NCBI GenBank assembly: GCA_013001695.1
Contig: JABDMC010000317.1
Span: forward strand, 1-34,125
Direction: 5' to 3'
Source of the DNA: Akkermansiaceae bacterium
Lineage (GTDB): Bacteria; Verrucomicrobiota; Verrucomicrobiia; Verrucomicrobiales; Akkermansiaceae
DNA: 34,125 nucleotides
In this document: positions 14,085 through 24,200 of the stretch, one piece after another
How the letters are laid out: every line of letters starts with the position of its first letter
Numbering within the stretch: the first letter of the stretch is position 1
The notes under the pieces: generated by a model
What the model saw: the letters and a program-made list of their open reading frames with translations, nothing else
What the model was told of the DNA's origin: nothing
Databases searched by the model: none
Made by a program: the position numbers and the translations under genes

Positions 14085-14345
14085 GGAGCGTGCGCTACTT
14101 GACGAGGCTGTGCGGGATGTGGGTTGACTGTACAACGACGATGGGGCTCGAGTCGCGGCGGGACGCCGCGGGGACGGAGTGCGGCGGGACGCCGCAGCGA
14201 CGCGAGGGGATTCGCCATCTGGGGGGACAAGGATCGGTGTGGGTGGACTCATGCATTGGAGACCGGGCGATGTGCGCGGCGGGACGCCGCGGGGACGGAC
14301 TGCGGCGGGACGCCGCAGCTACGTTGACGCCGCAGCGACGATAGG
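14085..14345. repeat. Intergenic GCGGCGGGACGCCGC palindromic repeats, GTAG-headed
   Basis: A 48-bp segment occurs twice, at 14155-14202 and 14276-14323, with few differences. Each copy holds two hairpins of the form GCGGCG-GGA-CGCCGC, the second extended by one base (TGCGGCG/CGCCGCA). In the second copy this hairpin is followed by G and CTAC (14319-14322), so on the minus strand it reads GTAG followed by a hairpin, as in REP elements; in the first copy the corresponding bases are CGAC. Another short CGCCGCAGCGACG piece follows at 14329-14341. No gene is seen. The aminotransferase ATG lies 4-5 bp after the repeats, without a clear ribosome binding site. Confidence 0.8.
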
Positions 14346-15515
14346 ATGGACTACCCGTCGAAAATTGCGCGGCAGGTGGCGGCCGTCCCGCGCTCGGGAA
14401 TCCGGGACTTCTTCGAGCTGGTCCTCGGCCGCGACGACGTGATCTCGCTGGGCGTCGGCGAGCCGGATTTTTCGGCGCCGTGGCACATCCGCGAGGCCGC
14501 CATCTATTCGCTCGAGCAGGGGCACACGAGCTACACCTCGAACCTCGGGCTCCTGTCGTTGCGGCGCGCCATCGCGGGCTACGTCGGCGATTTCTTCAAG
14601 GTCGATTACGATCCGAAGTCGGAGGTGCTCGTCACGGTGGGGGTATCGGAGGCGCTCGACATCGCCCTGCGGGCCCTCATCAACCCGGGTGACGAGGTCC
14701 TCTATCACGAACCGTGCTATGTCAGCTACATGCCGGGCATCGCGATGGCGCACGGCAAGGCGGTCCCGGTGGCGACGCGGAAGCGCGACGGGTTTTCCCT
14801 CAAGCCGGAGGAGCTCAAGAAGGCGATCACGCCGGCATCCCGCATCCTGATCCTGAACTTCCCGACGAACCCGACCGGGGCGGTGGCCTCGCGGGAGGAT
14901 CTCGAGGGGATCGCGAAGCTGTGCGTGGCGCACGACCTGGTGTGCATCACCGACGAGATCTACAGCGAACTGCGCTACGACGGCGGGGATCACGCCTCCA
15001 TCGCGGCCCTGCCGGGGATGCGGGAGCGGACCATCCTGCTGCACGGCTTTTCGAAGGCCTTCGCCATGACCGGCTTCCGCCTCGGGTATGCCTGCGCGCC
15101 GGCGCCCCTGACCGAGGCCATGATGAAGATCCACCAGTACTCGATGCTGTGCGCCCCGATCACGAGCCAGGCCGCGGCCCTCGAGGCGCTGGAACACGGC
15201 TTGCCCGCGGTGAAGGAGATGCGCGCCAGCTACCTGCAGCGCCGGGATTTCGTGGTGAAGCGCTTCAAGGAGATCGGGATCGATTGCCACACGCCGGGCG
15301 GGGCCTTTTACGTCTTCCCGGACGTGCGGACCACGGGTCTGGGCAGCAAGGAGTTTGCGCTGGGTCTCCTCGAGGCCGAGGATGTCGCGGCGGTCCCCGG
15401 GGACGCCTTCGGCCCCAGCGGCGACGGGTTCCTCCGCTGCTGCTATGCCACCGCGTTCGAGCAGTTGAAGGAAGCCATGACCCGCATCGAGCGCTACGTG
15501 GGAACTCTCGGGTAA
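14346..15515 (+). CDS. Class I/II aminotransferase (PLP-dependent)
   Basis: A 389-residue fold-type I aminotransferase. The PLP-binding lysine is Lys237 in HGFSKAFAMTGFRLGY, and other family positions are visible: substrate loop ISLGVGEPDF, NFPTNPTGA with the ring-contacting Asn, and DEIYSEL with the Asp that pairs with the pyridine nitrogen. It is of the aspartate/alanine/aromatic aminotransferase subgroup (PatA/AspC-like); substrate specificity cannot be read directly. Length is typical. The Lrp/AsnC regulator immediately upstream suggests amino-acid-responsive control. It is followed 12 bp later by the CPBP-type gene, so the two may share a transcript. Confidence 0.93.
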   Translation: MDYPSKIARQVAAVPRSGIRDFFELVLGRDDVISLGVGEPDFSAPWHIREAAIYSLEQGHTSYTSNLGLLSLRRAIAGYVGDFFKVDYDPKSEVLVTVGVSEALDIALRALINPGDEVLYHEPCYVSYMPGIAMAHGKAVPVATRKRDGFSLKPEELKKAITPASRILILNFPTNPTGAVASREDLEGIAKLCVAHDLVCITDEIYSELRYDGGDHASIAALPGMRERTILLHGFSKAFAMTGFRLGYACAPAPLTEAMMKIHQYSMLCAPITSQAAALEALEHGLPAVKEMRASYLQRRDFVVKRFKEIGIDCHTPGGAFYVFPDVRTTGLGSKEFALGLLEAEDVAAVPGDAFGPSGDGFLRCCYATAFEQLKEAMTRIERYVGTLG

Positions 15516-15527
15516 GCAACGGAGACG

Positions 15528-16298
15528 ATGGATTGGGCCAAGACCCGGAACGACCGCACCCTCGCCTACGTGGTGCCGCTCGCGGCATTCATGCTGGTGA
15601 ACCTCGCGAACCAACTCGTCACCGGCACGTTCCTCGACGACTTCTTCCGCAATCATCCCAGCGAACCGTGGTGGAAGCGCTACCCGGACCAGTGGATCTT
15701 CCCGATCCAGACGGTCCTCTGCGGGGCGCTCCTGGCGTTCTGGTGGCGGCACTACGAACTGAAGTGGTCCGGGTGGAAGGTCGCGGTGGGCGCCGTGATG
15801 GGCGCGGTGGGCATCGGGATCTGGATCCTGCCGACCCAGGCCTACGAATGGATGAACCTCGAGGGCGAACCCGAGGGCTGGCTGAAGTGGCTGGGGGTGC
15901 TGCCGCGGCGCGAGGGGTTCGATCCGGGCGTCTTCGAAAATCCGGCGGCATGGTGGACCGCGACGGTCCTGCGCTTCCTGCGGGCCGCGGTGGTGGTGGC
16001 CCTCGTGGAGGAGCTCTTCTGGCGGGGGTTCCTGATGCGCTTCGTGCTGAAGCCCGACGGGGACTACTGGAGGGTCCCGTTCGGCACGCCGGGCTGGACC
16101 AGCTACCTGGTGGTGACCGGGTGCGTGATCCTCGTCCACCAGGGGGCCGACTGGCCGGCGGCCTTCGTCTGGGGGACCCTCGTTTACGGGGTGGCGGTGT
16201 GGACGAAGAGCTTGTTGGCATGTGTCGTGATGCACGGGGTCGCAAATTTCCTGATGGGCTGGTATGCTCTGGCCGCGGGGAAATACGGGCTCTGGTAG
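15528..16298 (+). CDS. CPBP/CAAX-protease-related membrane protein
   Basis: A 256-residue multi-span membrane protein. The CPBP/Abi signature is complete: EE(LF)xWR at Glu161-Glu162 (EELFWRGFLMR), His204 in ILVHQGADWPAAFVWG, and His236 in VVMHGVANFLMG. The overall layout resembles the CAAX prenyl protease-related proteins associated with exosortase/PEP-CTERM systems, which are common in Verrucomicrobiota. No exosortase core gene or PEP-CTERM protein was noticed in the window, so a sorting role is not shown here. GGAG eight bases upstream of the ATG at 15528 supports this start. It is followed by nadE after 6 bp. Confidence 0.85.
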   Translation: MDWAKTRNDRTLAYVVPLAAFMLVNLANQLVTGTFLDDFFRNHPSEPWWKRYPDQWIFPIQTVLCGALLAFWWRHYELKWSGWKVAVGAVMGAVGIGIWILPTQAYEWMNLEGEPEGWLKWLGVLPRREGFDPGVFENPAAWWTATVLRFLRAAVVVALVEELFWRGFLMRFVLKPDGDYWRVPFGTPGWTSYLVVTGCVILVHQGADWPAAFVWGTLVYGVAVWTKSLLACVVMHGVANFLMGWYALAAGKYGLW

Positions 16299-16304
16299 GG
16301 AGGA

Positions 16305-17942
16305 ATGAAGATCGGGATCGCACAGATCAACGCCACCGTCGGGGACTTCCCGGGGAACGCGAAGCGCATCGTGGCCGCCTACCGGGAAGCGCTCGACCAG
16401 GGCGCCGAGCTGGTGGTGACCCCCGAGATGTCGCTGGTGGGCTACCCGCCGCGGGACCTCGTCTTCAAGTCGCAGTTCGTTCCGAAATGCCTGCAGGCGC
16501 TCGATTACCTCGCGAGCGAGATCGGGCCGGTCCCGTTGCTGGCGGGATTTGTCGATCACAACGAGGCCGCCGAGCCGGGGAAGCCGTTCCGCAACTCGGC
16601 GGCGCTGCTGGCCGACGGGAAGATCGCGGCGAAGATGAGCAAGACGCTCTTGCCGACCTACGACATCTTCGACGAGCGGCGCTACTTCGAGCCCTCGGAA
16701 GCGTGCGTCCCGATGGAATGGAACGGGGTGCGTCTCGGCGTCACGATCTGCGAGGACATCTGGACCGAGGAATTTCTCGAGAGGCCGCTCTACAAGCGGG
16801 ATCCTGTCGAGGAGCTGACGCGGGCCGGGATCGACGTCCTGGTGAACCTCAGCGCCTCGCCCTTCCACTCCGGCCGCCCGGCCGACCGGCGGGCCCTGCT
16901 TTCGGCGGTGGCGAAGGAGACCGGGGTGCCCCTCGTCTACTGCAATTTCATCGCCGGGAACGACCAGATCATCTTCGACGGGCACTCCGTGGCGGCCGCG
17001 GCCGACGGGACCGTCGTGGCCCAGCTCGCCGGCTTCCGGGAAGAGGTCCGGGTGGTGGATCTCGCCGCTCCCGCGGCCGCTCCCGTGGGGGACCTCGGCG
17101 CCGAGGAGCAGTTTTTCGAGGCCCTCGTCCTCGGGGTGCGGGATTACGCGCACAAGTGCGGGTTCCAGGAGGCCTGCCTCGGCTTGAGCGGCGGGATCGA
17201 CTCGGCCCTGACGGCGGTCATCGCGGTGGAGGCCCTCGGCGCCGGCAACGTGCACGGACTCACCATGCCGAGCCCGTATTCGTCGCGAGGCAGCGTCGAC
17301 GACTCCCTCGCGCTGGCGAAGAACCTCGGGATGGCATGCGAGGTGGTGCCGATCGGCGAGCCCTTTGCGGCCGTCAAGGATGCCATGCGGCCGGTCTTCG
17401 ATGGACGGCCCGAGGACGTCACCGAGGAAAACATGCAGGCCCGCATCCGGGGCCTCTACCTCATGTCGCTCTCGAACAAGTTCAACTACCTCCTCCTGTC
17501 GACCGGGAACAAGAGCGAGATGGCGGTCGGCTACTGCACGATGTACGGGGACATGTGCGGCGGGCTGGCGGTCATCAGCGACCTGCCGAAGACCACCGTC
17601 TACGAGGTGGCGCGCTGGATCAACCGGGACCGCGAGGTGATTCCCTGGAGCACCATCGAGAAACCCCCCAGCGCGGAGCTGAAACCCGACCAGAAGGACC
17701 AGGATACCCTGCCGCCCTACGAGGTCCTCGACCGCATCCTCGAACTCTACGTCGAGGATCAACTGTCCACATCCGATATTATTGACAATTACGGGCTCGA
17801 GGAGGCCACGGTGCGCTGGGTGCAGCGCCGCGTTGACCTGAACGAGTGGAAACGGCATCAAATGGCCCCCGGCCTCCGGGTCACTTCCAAGGCATTTGGG
17901 ATTGGAAGGCGGGTCCCAATCGTCCAAAGATTCCCCGGGTGA
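16305..17942 (+). CDS. nadE: Glutamine-dependent NAD+ synthetase
   Basis: A 545-residue two-domain enzyme making NAD+ from deamido-NAD+, ATP and glutamine (or ammonia). The N-terminal nitrilase-type glutaminase domain (about 1-260) has the Glu41-Lys113-Cys149 triad, in VVTPEMSL, KTLLPTYD and VTICEDIW. The C-terminal synthetase domain has the PPi-loop SGGIDSA at residues 295-301 and the expected LSTGNKSEMAVGYCTMYGDM. Length is typical of the bacterial two-domain form. AGGGAGG just before the ATG serves as a ribosome binding site. The stop codon overlaps the GTG start of the next gene (GTGA), so the beta-helix protein is probably translationally coupled to it. Confidence 0.97.
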   Translation: MKIGIAQINATVGDFPGNAKRIVAAYREALDQGAELVVTPEMSLVGYPPRDLVFKSQFVPKCLQALDYLASEIGPVPLLAGFVDHNEAAEPGKPFRNSAALLADGKIAAKMSKTLLPTYDIFDERRYFEPSEACVPMEWNGVRLGVTICEDIWTEEFLERPLYKRDPVEELTRAGIDVLVNLSASPFHSGRPADRRALLSAVAKETGVPLVYCNFIAGNDQIIFDGHSVAAAADGTVVAQLAGFREEVRVVDLAAPAAAPVGDLGAEEQFFEALVLGVRDYAHKCGFQEACLGLSGGIDSALTAVIAVEALGAGNVHGLTMPSPYSSRGSVDDSLALAKNLGMACEVVPIGEPFAAVKDAMRPVFDGRPEDVTEENMQARIRGLYLMSLSNKFNYLLLSTGNKSEMAVGYCTMYGDMCGGLAVISDLPKTTVYEVARWINRDREVIPWSTIEKPPSAELKPDQKDQDTLPPYEVLDRILELYVEDQLSTSDIIDNYGLEEATVRWVQRRVDLNEWKRHQMAPGLRVTSKAFGIGRRVPIVQRFPG

Positions 17943-19978
17943 GTAATTCCGACCGCCATAATGACCCCGCCTACGAGGAGGCTGTCCGCGTGCTCGGGTT
18001 CGAATCCGGCGAGGCCGTGGAGCCGCATCTCCCCGACCTGCATCGCGTCGAGGAGAAGCTGGAGGCCATGATCGAGGAGGCCCCGGACGAAGAGGCCCGG
18101 GAGAGCCTGCGCGGGGAGTTGGGGCGCCTGAGCGAGGCCCTGCAAACCCTCGAGATGGGGATGCCCGCCGGCACGGTGGCGCCGCGGGTGGGTCCCGCGG
18201 TCTGGGCGTGGGCCGCGGTGCTCCTCATCGGCTGCTTCCTCGGGCTGGGGTGGATCGGGAACACGTGGATTGCGGAGCGGCGCGTGACGGCTCACGAGCA
18301 GCGCATCGCCGGCCTGCTGAAGGAGGGGGATGCCGCCCTCGAGAAACGGCGTTGGCCGGAAGCGGCCGAGATCTACAACGCGATCCTCGAGCTGGATCCG
18401 GGATATCCCGGTGCGACGAACGGGTTGCAGAGAATCGAGGACGGCAAGGTCGAGGAGCGCCGGCAGCAGATCGGGTTCCTGGCGGGAAGCGCGCAGGCCG
18501 CGATCGAGGGACGCCGGTGGAACGAGGCCGAATCGGCGAGCCGCAAGTTGCGCGCCCTCGATCCCGGGAACGGGAAGCTGGCGGAGCTCGTCGAGAAGAT
18601 CGCCACGGGCCGGAAGGTCGACCGGATCGTGGGCCTGCTGGATGCCGCCAACGAGGCGATCCGCGAGGAAGACTGGGAGCGGGTCTCGCTCCATGCCCGG
18701 CAGCTCGAGGCCGTGGCGCCGGACCACGACGACCTGCCTCGCCTGAAGAAGATGGCCGAGGAGGGCATGAAGTTGCTCGCCGAGCGCCGGGCCAAGGCCC
18801 GCGAACTCTACAAGGAGGCCCTCGCCATGGACAACGGGACCTACTCGCCCGAGGCGCTGGAGGTCCTGCGGGAAGCCCTGCGGCTCGCGGACCGGCCGGA
18901 GTACCAGGGGCTCTACGACAAGATCTCGTCGTATGCCCGCACCCTGGAGGTGCCGGGGGAGTTCAAGACGGTGGGCGAAGCGCTGGCGGCGGCGCGCCCC
19001 AAGGACAAGGTGCGCATCGCGGCCGGCACCTATCGCGAGTCGCTGATCATCCCGCCGGAAGTCGAGCTGGAAGGGGCCGGGCCGGGGCGCTCGATCTTCG
19101 AATGCGATTCGGCGGAGTCGAGCGTTGTGGTGGTGAAATCCGATTCGCGCGGCGCGCGCCTTGCGGGGCTCACGCTGCAACAGGCGGGGATCGCCCTGAC
19201 GGAGGAACGCTTCCCGGTGGTGGCCGTGGACGGCGGGGAACTGACCATCGACAACTGCCACATCGAGAACGGATCCGGCCACGGGGTGGCGGTGGTCAAC
19301 GGCGGGGAAGTCCTCCTGCGCGACGTCCGGATCAAGAACTGCGGATGGGACGGACTCGCGGTGTACGGGGAGGGGAGCCGGGGCGAGGCCCGGGGGTGCC
19401 GCTTTGACGAGAACCTGCACCACGGGGTCGACGCGTGGAGCGGAGGGAAGGTGTCGATATCGAAGTGCCGCAGTTCGCGCAACGGGCTGGCCGGCGTCGT
19501 GATCATGTCGCCGGGGGTCCTCTCCACGGTGACGGGGTCGACCAGCGACGAGAACCGCGAGCTGGGGCTGCTGGTGTCGGCGGGCTCGGCGGCCGAGCTC
19601 GACGGCAACCAGGTCAGCGGAAACCTGCTCGGCGGCGTGTTCGTGCGGGATGCCGGGACGGCGGTGACCCTCATCAACAATCGGATCACGAAGAACGGGA
19701 CCGCCGGGGTGGTGGTCGACAAGCGGTCCAAGGTGTTGCGCTACGAGGACAACACGGTGAGCGGGAATTCCGGGAAGCAGGTCGATTTGAAGGCCGAGGT
19801 CGGGGCCGGGGAGGCATCCGGATCCGCCCCGGAGGAGGTTCCCAAGGTGGTTCCGCCGCCGGATGTCCCGGAGGAGTTGGAATCCCCGGAGGCGGCCGGC
19901 GAGGCCCCGGCGCCGGGGGACGGGGAGGTTCCCGCGCCCCCGGGACCGCTGAAGACCACGGATTTTTCCGCGGAGTGA
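17939..19978 (+). CDS. Membrane-anchored TPR-like and right-handed beta-helix protein
   Basis: A 679-residue protein of unknown function. N-terminal 85 residues are acidic and helical. One TM segment follows (about 87-108, WAWAAVLLIGCFLGLGWIG). Then comes a helical, TPR-like region (about 118-320) with repeated short motifs such as EKRRWPEAAEIYNAILELDPG and IEGRRWNEAESASRKLRALDPG, which look like degenerate TPRs. From about 341 (EFKTVGEALAAARPKDKVRI) to about 610 it is a parallel beta-helix of the pectin-lyase/NosD-like type with many G-x-V/N-N-x-I rungs. The tail is Pro/Glu-rich. The start is GTG at 17939 overlapping the nadE stop. The beta-helix would lie outside the membrane if the N-terminus is cytoplasmic; positive charges do not settle topology. 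It may bind or remodel polysaccharide, by analogy only. Confidence 0.82.
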   Translation: MSNSDRHNDPAYEEAVRVLGFESGEAVEPHLPDLHRVEEKLEAMIEEAPDEEARESLRGELGRLSEALQTLEMGMPAGTVAPRVGPAVWAWAAVLLIGCFLGLGWIGNTWIAERRVTAHEQRIAGLLKEGDAALEKRRWPEAAEIYNAILELDPGYPGATNGLQRIEDGKVEERRQQIGFLAGSAQAAIEGRRWNEAESASRKLRALDPGNGKLAELVEKIATGRKVDRIVGLLDAANEAIREEDWERVSLHARQLEAVAPDHDDLPRLKKMAEEGMKLLAERRAKARELYKEALAMDNGTYSPEALEVLREALRLADRPEYQGLYDKISSYARTLEVPGEFKTVGEALAAARPKDKVRIAAGTYRESLIIPPEVELEGAGPGRSIFECDSAESSVVVVKSDSRGARLAGLTLQQAGIALTEERFPVVAVDGGELTIDNCHIENGSGHGVAVVNGGEVLLRDVRIKNCGWDGLAVYGEGSRGEARGCRFDENLHHGVDAWSGGKVSISKCRSSRNGLAGVVIMSPGVLSTVTGSTSDENRELGLLVSAGSAAELDGNQVSGNLLGGVFVRDAGTAVTLINNRITKNGTAGVVVDKRSKVLRYEDNTVSGNSGKQVDLKAEVGAGEASGSAPEEVPKVVPPPDVPEELESPEAAGEAPAPGDGEVPAPPGPLKTTDFSAE

Positions 19979-20045
19979 TGCCTCCCGATACGGAGCGATA
20001 CGCGGCGGTCCGCAACGGACCGGGGTGGGAGCGGTTTGTTCGGGT

Positions 20046-21029
20046 ATGCGAATCCTGAAAGTGGCGGCCCTGCTGGCGATCCTGACGCCGGCGGCCCACG
20101 GTGGCAAAGATGTGAGTTACGATCCGCTGGTGGTCCCCGACGGCGCAAAGGCGGCGGTGCACGACCTCGAGGTGCGCGATGCCGGCCGCGACCGGGAGAT
20201 CCCGGTGCGGGTTTACCTGCCGGCCGGGAAGGGATCCCACCCGGTGGTCCTCTTCAGCCACGGCCTGGGCGGATCCCGCGAAAACAACGCCTACGTCGCG
20301 CGGCACTGGGCGCAACGCGGATACGCGGTGGTCGCCATGCAGCACGCCGGCAGCGACGAGCACGTCTGGCGCGGGGTGCCCGCCGCGCAGCGCCGCGATG
20401 CCATGAAGCGCGCCGCGAGCGGAGAAAGCTTCACTGCCCGCGCCGGCGACGTGAAGGCGGTGCTCGATCAGCTGACCCGCTGGAACGGCGACGGGGGACA
20501 CCTCCTGCACGGCCGCCTCGACCTCGAGAAGGTCGGGATGAGCGGCCATTCCTTCGGGGCGGTGACCACCCAGGCGGTGAGCGGTCAGTCCTTCGGGAAG
20601 TTCGGCCCGCGCTTCACCGACGAGCGGATCGATGCGGCCCTCGCGTTCAGCCCGAGCCCGCCGGGGCGCGGCGACCCGCAGGCGGCCTTCGGCAAGGTGA
20701 GCACGCCGTGGATGCTCATGACCGGGACGAGGGACACCAGCCTCGTGGTGCAGCGCACCACCCCCGAGAAGCGGCGCCACGTCTACACCCACCTCCCGGA
20801 CGGGGACAAGTACGAGCTGGTATTGCACAATGCCGAGCACATGGCCTTTTCGGACCGCACCCTGCGCGGCGGCGAGCACCGCAATCCGAACCATCACAAG
20901 GTCATCCGGGCGCTCAGCACGGCCTTCTGGGATGCGCATCTGCGGGGTGACCCGGCGGCGAAGGGCTGGCTGCGCGGTGACGGGCCGCGGGGGCTGATGG
21001 AGGAGAAGGACCTCTGGCGATTGAAGTAG
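20046..21029 (+). CDS. Secreted alpha/beta hydrolase (PAF-acetylhydrolase/dienelactone-hydrolase-like)
   Basis: A 327-residue protein with an N-terminal signal peptide (MRILKVAALLAILTPAAHG). The alpha/beta hydrolase fold is indicated by the oxyanion segment LFSHGLGGSRENNAYVARHWA and the nucleophile elbow GHSFG with Ser169. The acid is probably in the segment MTGTRDTS and the catalytic His in LHNAEHMAF. The opening and the HGLGG...GHSFG pattern resemble platelet-activating-factor acetylhydrolase-like proteins found in planctomycetes and verrucomicrobia. The natural ester substrate is unknown. Start at 20046 is chosen because it begins the signal peptide. It follows the beta-helix gene by 67 bp. 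Confidence 0.88.
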   Translation: MRILKVAALLAILTPAAHGGKDVSYDPLVVPDGAKAAVHDLEVRDAGRDREIPVRVYLPAGKGSHPVVLFSHGLGGSRENNAYVARHWAQRGYAVVAMQHAGSDEHVWRGVPAAQRRDAMKRAASGESFTARAGDVKAVLDQLTRWNGDGGHLLHGRLDLEKVGMSGHSFGAVTTQAVSGQSFGKFGPRFTDERIDAALAFSPSPPGRGDPQAAFGKVSTPWMLMTGTRDTSLVVQRTTPEKRRHVYTHLPDGDKYELVLHNAEHMAFSDRTLRGGEHRNPNHHKVIRALSTAFWDAHLRGDPAAKGWLRGDGPRGLMEEKDLWRLK

Positions 21030-21240
21030 GGCGGCCGGGAAGGGGGAGGCGGCCGGGCCGCGGGGCGTCCCTCCCGCGCCGGCCGGCCGGGGCGCCGATC
21101 GGGCCCGTCGCGGATTCGCCGAAAGGGGGGGCTCGGCGGGGCCGTTGATGACCTGCGGAGCAGGAAAATACCCGCCGCGCGAGTTCGCTTGATATTCAAG
21201 GTGTCCTGCGGCATGGTCCCCACGCTCCGCGGCACTCAAG
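21030..21240 (+). promoter_or_regulatory. Leader region of the PSD1/DUF1501 pair
   Basis: A 211-bp intergenic stretch with GC-rich low-complexity sequence (CCGGCCGG-type palindromes at about 21078-21095). TTGATA at 21189-21194 with CATGGT 17 nt downstream (21212-21217) is a possible weak promoter for the operon starting at 21241. No terminator with a T-run is seen after the hydrolase gene. Confidence 0.3.
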
Positions 21241-24200
21241 ATGAGTATCTTACGAAGAATTCTCCCGTGCGCGGCGGTTGTGGCGAGCGCGATGGCTGCT
21301 GATCTGGAGCCGGTCAGCTACTGGAACGAGATCCGGCCCATCCTCCAGGCCGACTGCCAGGGATGCCACCAACCGGCGAAAGCCAAAGGCGACTACATCC
21401 TCACGGATGTGGCCCAGCTCATTGCGGGCGGGGAGTCGGGGGAAGCCGTGGTGGCCGGCCACCCGGAAGAGAGTTTCCTCCTCGACCAGGTCCTTCCCCA
21501 CGACGGGGAAGCCGAGATGCCCCCCGACGACGAGCCCCTCGAGCCGGAGGAGATCGAGCTGCTTCGCCGCTGGATCGCGGAGGGCGCGAAGGATGACACG
21601 CCCGAGAACGCCCGGCAGAAGTACGACACGGAACATCCGCCGCAGTACGCCGTGCCCCCGGTCATCACGTCGCTCGATTATTCGCCCGACGGGACGCTGC
21701 TGGCGGTGGCCGGCTTCCACGAGGTGCTCCTGCACAAGGCGGACGGCAGCGGCCTCGTGGCCCGCCTGATCGGCCTCGCGGAACGGATCGAGAGCGTCCG
21801 GTTCTCGCCCGACGGCACCATGTTGGCGGTGACCGGCGGGTTGCCGGGGCGCATGGGGGAGGTGCAGGTTTGGGATGTCGCGAAGCGCAAGCTGAAGACC
21901 TCGGTCCCGGTGACCTTCGACACCGTTTACGGCGCGAGTTGGTCGCCGGACAACAAGCTGGTGGCGTTCGGATGCAGCGACAACTCCCTGCGGGCCATCA
22001 CGGCCGCCAAGGGCGAGCAGGTTCTCTTCATGGGCGGGCACAACGACTGGGTGCTCGACACGGTCTTCTCGGTGAACGGGGACCACCTTGTCAGCGTCGG
22101 GCGCGACATGACCACCAAGCTGACGGAGGTCGCCACGGAACGGCTCGTGGACAACGTGACCTCAATCACGCCCGGCGCCCTGAAGGGCGGCATCGCCGCC
22201 ATCGCGCGGCACCCGGAGAAGGACGAGGTCCTGGTGGGCGGGTCCGACGGGGTCCCCCGGATATTCCGCCTGCATCGGCAGACGGCCCGCAAGATCGGCG
22301 ACAACGCCAACCAGATCCGCATCTTCGACGCCATGAAGGGCCGGATCTGGAGCGTGGACTACAGCCCCGACGGGAAACGGATCGCGGCGGCCAGCAGCCT
22401 CGACGGCAGCGGCACGGTGAATCTCTACTCCGCCGATTTCGACAGCGCCATCCCGGACGACGTGAAGAAGATCTTCGGCAAGGCGTCCGGGCAGGTGAAG
22501 CCGGAGGACACCAAGCGCCTCGCCGACTACTGGACGAGCGGGGTGAAGCTCCTCGCCACCCTCGAGGTCCCGGAGACGCCGGTGTTCTCGGTGGCCTTCG
22601 CCCCGGACGGCAAGACGGTGGCCGCGGCCGGGGCCGACGGCACGATTCGTTTCATCGCGGTGCCCGGCGGCGAGGTCACCGGGACGCTCGTTCCCGTGGA
22701 GGTCACGGCCCGCACCGCCGCGGGGGCGGACCGGAGCGGCGGCCGCGACCGCATCAACCTGAAACGCGGGAAGAAGGCCGTGCCCGCCGGGCAGGCGCCC
22801 CGGGCCGGGGACATCGCGGGCCTCACCGTCACGCCTGCGACCCTCGCCTTTCACGCCCCGACCGAGTACGCGCAGATCCTCGTCACGGCGAAGCTGCGGT
22901 CGGGAGCCACCGCCGACGTGACCCGTGACGTGCAGTGGCAACCGGCCGGCGGGCTCGTCAAGGTCAGTGCGCGCGGATTGGCGCAGCCGGTTTCCGACGG
23001 GGACGGGGAGATCGTGGTGAAGCTGGCCGGACAATCGGCCCGCATCCCGGTGGCGGTCCTCGGGACCGGCCGCAAGTTCGTCCCGGATTACGTGCGGGAC
23101 GTGAAGCCGGTCATCAGCCGGCTCGGCTGCGACGCGGGGACCTGCCACGGGTCCAAGGACGGGAAGAACGGCTTCAAGCTCTCGCTCCGCGGCTACGACC
23201 CGCTGTTCGACGTGCGGGCCTTTTCCGACGATCTCGCCGCGCGGCGGGTGAACTACGCCTCCCCGGACGACAGCCTCATGCTGCTGAAGGCCACCGGGGC
23301 GGTGCCCCACGAGGGGAAACAGATCACCGAGCCCGGGTCGGAATACTACGAGGTCCTGCGAGCGTGGATCGCGAACGGCGCCAAGCTCGGGGATCCCGCG
23401 CCGGTGGTCCGCTCGATCGAGGTCTTTCCCCGCAACCCCGTCATCCAGGAGGTCGGCGGCCAGCAGCAGATCCGCGTCGTGGCGACCTACAAGGACGGCA
23501 CGAAGCGCGACGTGACGCGGGAAGCCTACGTGGAGAGCGGCAACATCGAGGTGGCCCGGCACGATGACTTCGGGCTGCTGACCACCCTGCGGCGCGGGGA
23601 GGCCCCGGTGCTGGCCCGCTACGAAGGGGCCTACGCCGCCACCACCGTCACCGTGATGGGCGACCGGAGCGGGTTCTCGTGGGAAGATCCCCCGGCCTTC
23701 GGTGAGATCGACCGGATCGTGGCGAAGAAGTGGAAGCGCATGAAGATCCGCCCGAGCGGGCTTTGCAGCGATGAAGAATTCCTGCGCCGGGTCCACCTCG
23801 ACCTGACCGGGTTGCCCCCGTCCCCGGAGGAGGTGGCATCCTTCCTCGCCGATGCGCGCCCGGCCCGGGAGAAGCGCGATGCGGTGGTCGAGGCCCTCAT
23901 CGGCTCGCCGGCCTTTGTCGACCACTGGACCAACAAGTGGGCCGACATGCTCATGGTCAACAGCAAGTTCCTCGGCAAGGAGGGCGCCGCCGCCTTCCGG
24001 GCGTGGATCCGCGGGCAGGTCGAGCAGAACACGCCCTACGACCAGCTCGTCTACTCGATTTTGACGGCGACCGGATCGAACAAGGACAACCCGGCGGCGT
24101 CCTATTACAAGATCCACCGCACGCCGGACATGCTGATGGAGAACACCACGCACCTGTTCCTGGCGACCCGCTTCAACTGCAACAAGTGCCACGACCATCC

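Noticed and set aside
17783-17788. TTGACA hexamer as a promoter for the beta-helix gene
   Set aside because: It lies inside nadE with no good -10, and the GTGA overlap already implies coupled expression.
14319-17927. A 1200-codon minus-strand open frame opposite the aminotransferase, CPBP and nadE genes
   Set aside because: All three plus-strand genes show catalytic motifs and good family lengths; the opposite frame has none.
17990-18015. A GGTTCGAATCC stretch resembling a tRNA T-loop
   Set aside because: No acceptor, D-arm or anticodon arm surrounds it; it lies inside the N-terminal coding region of the beta-helix protein.
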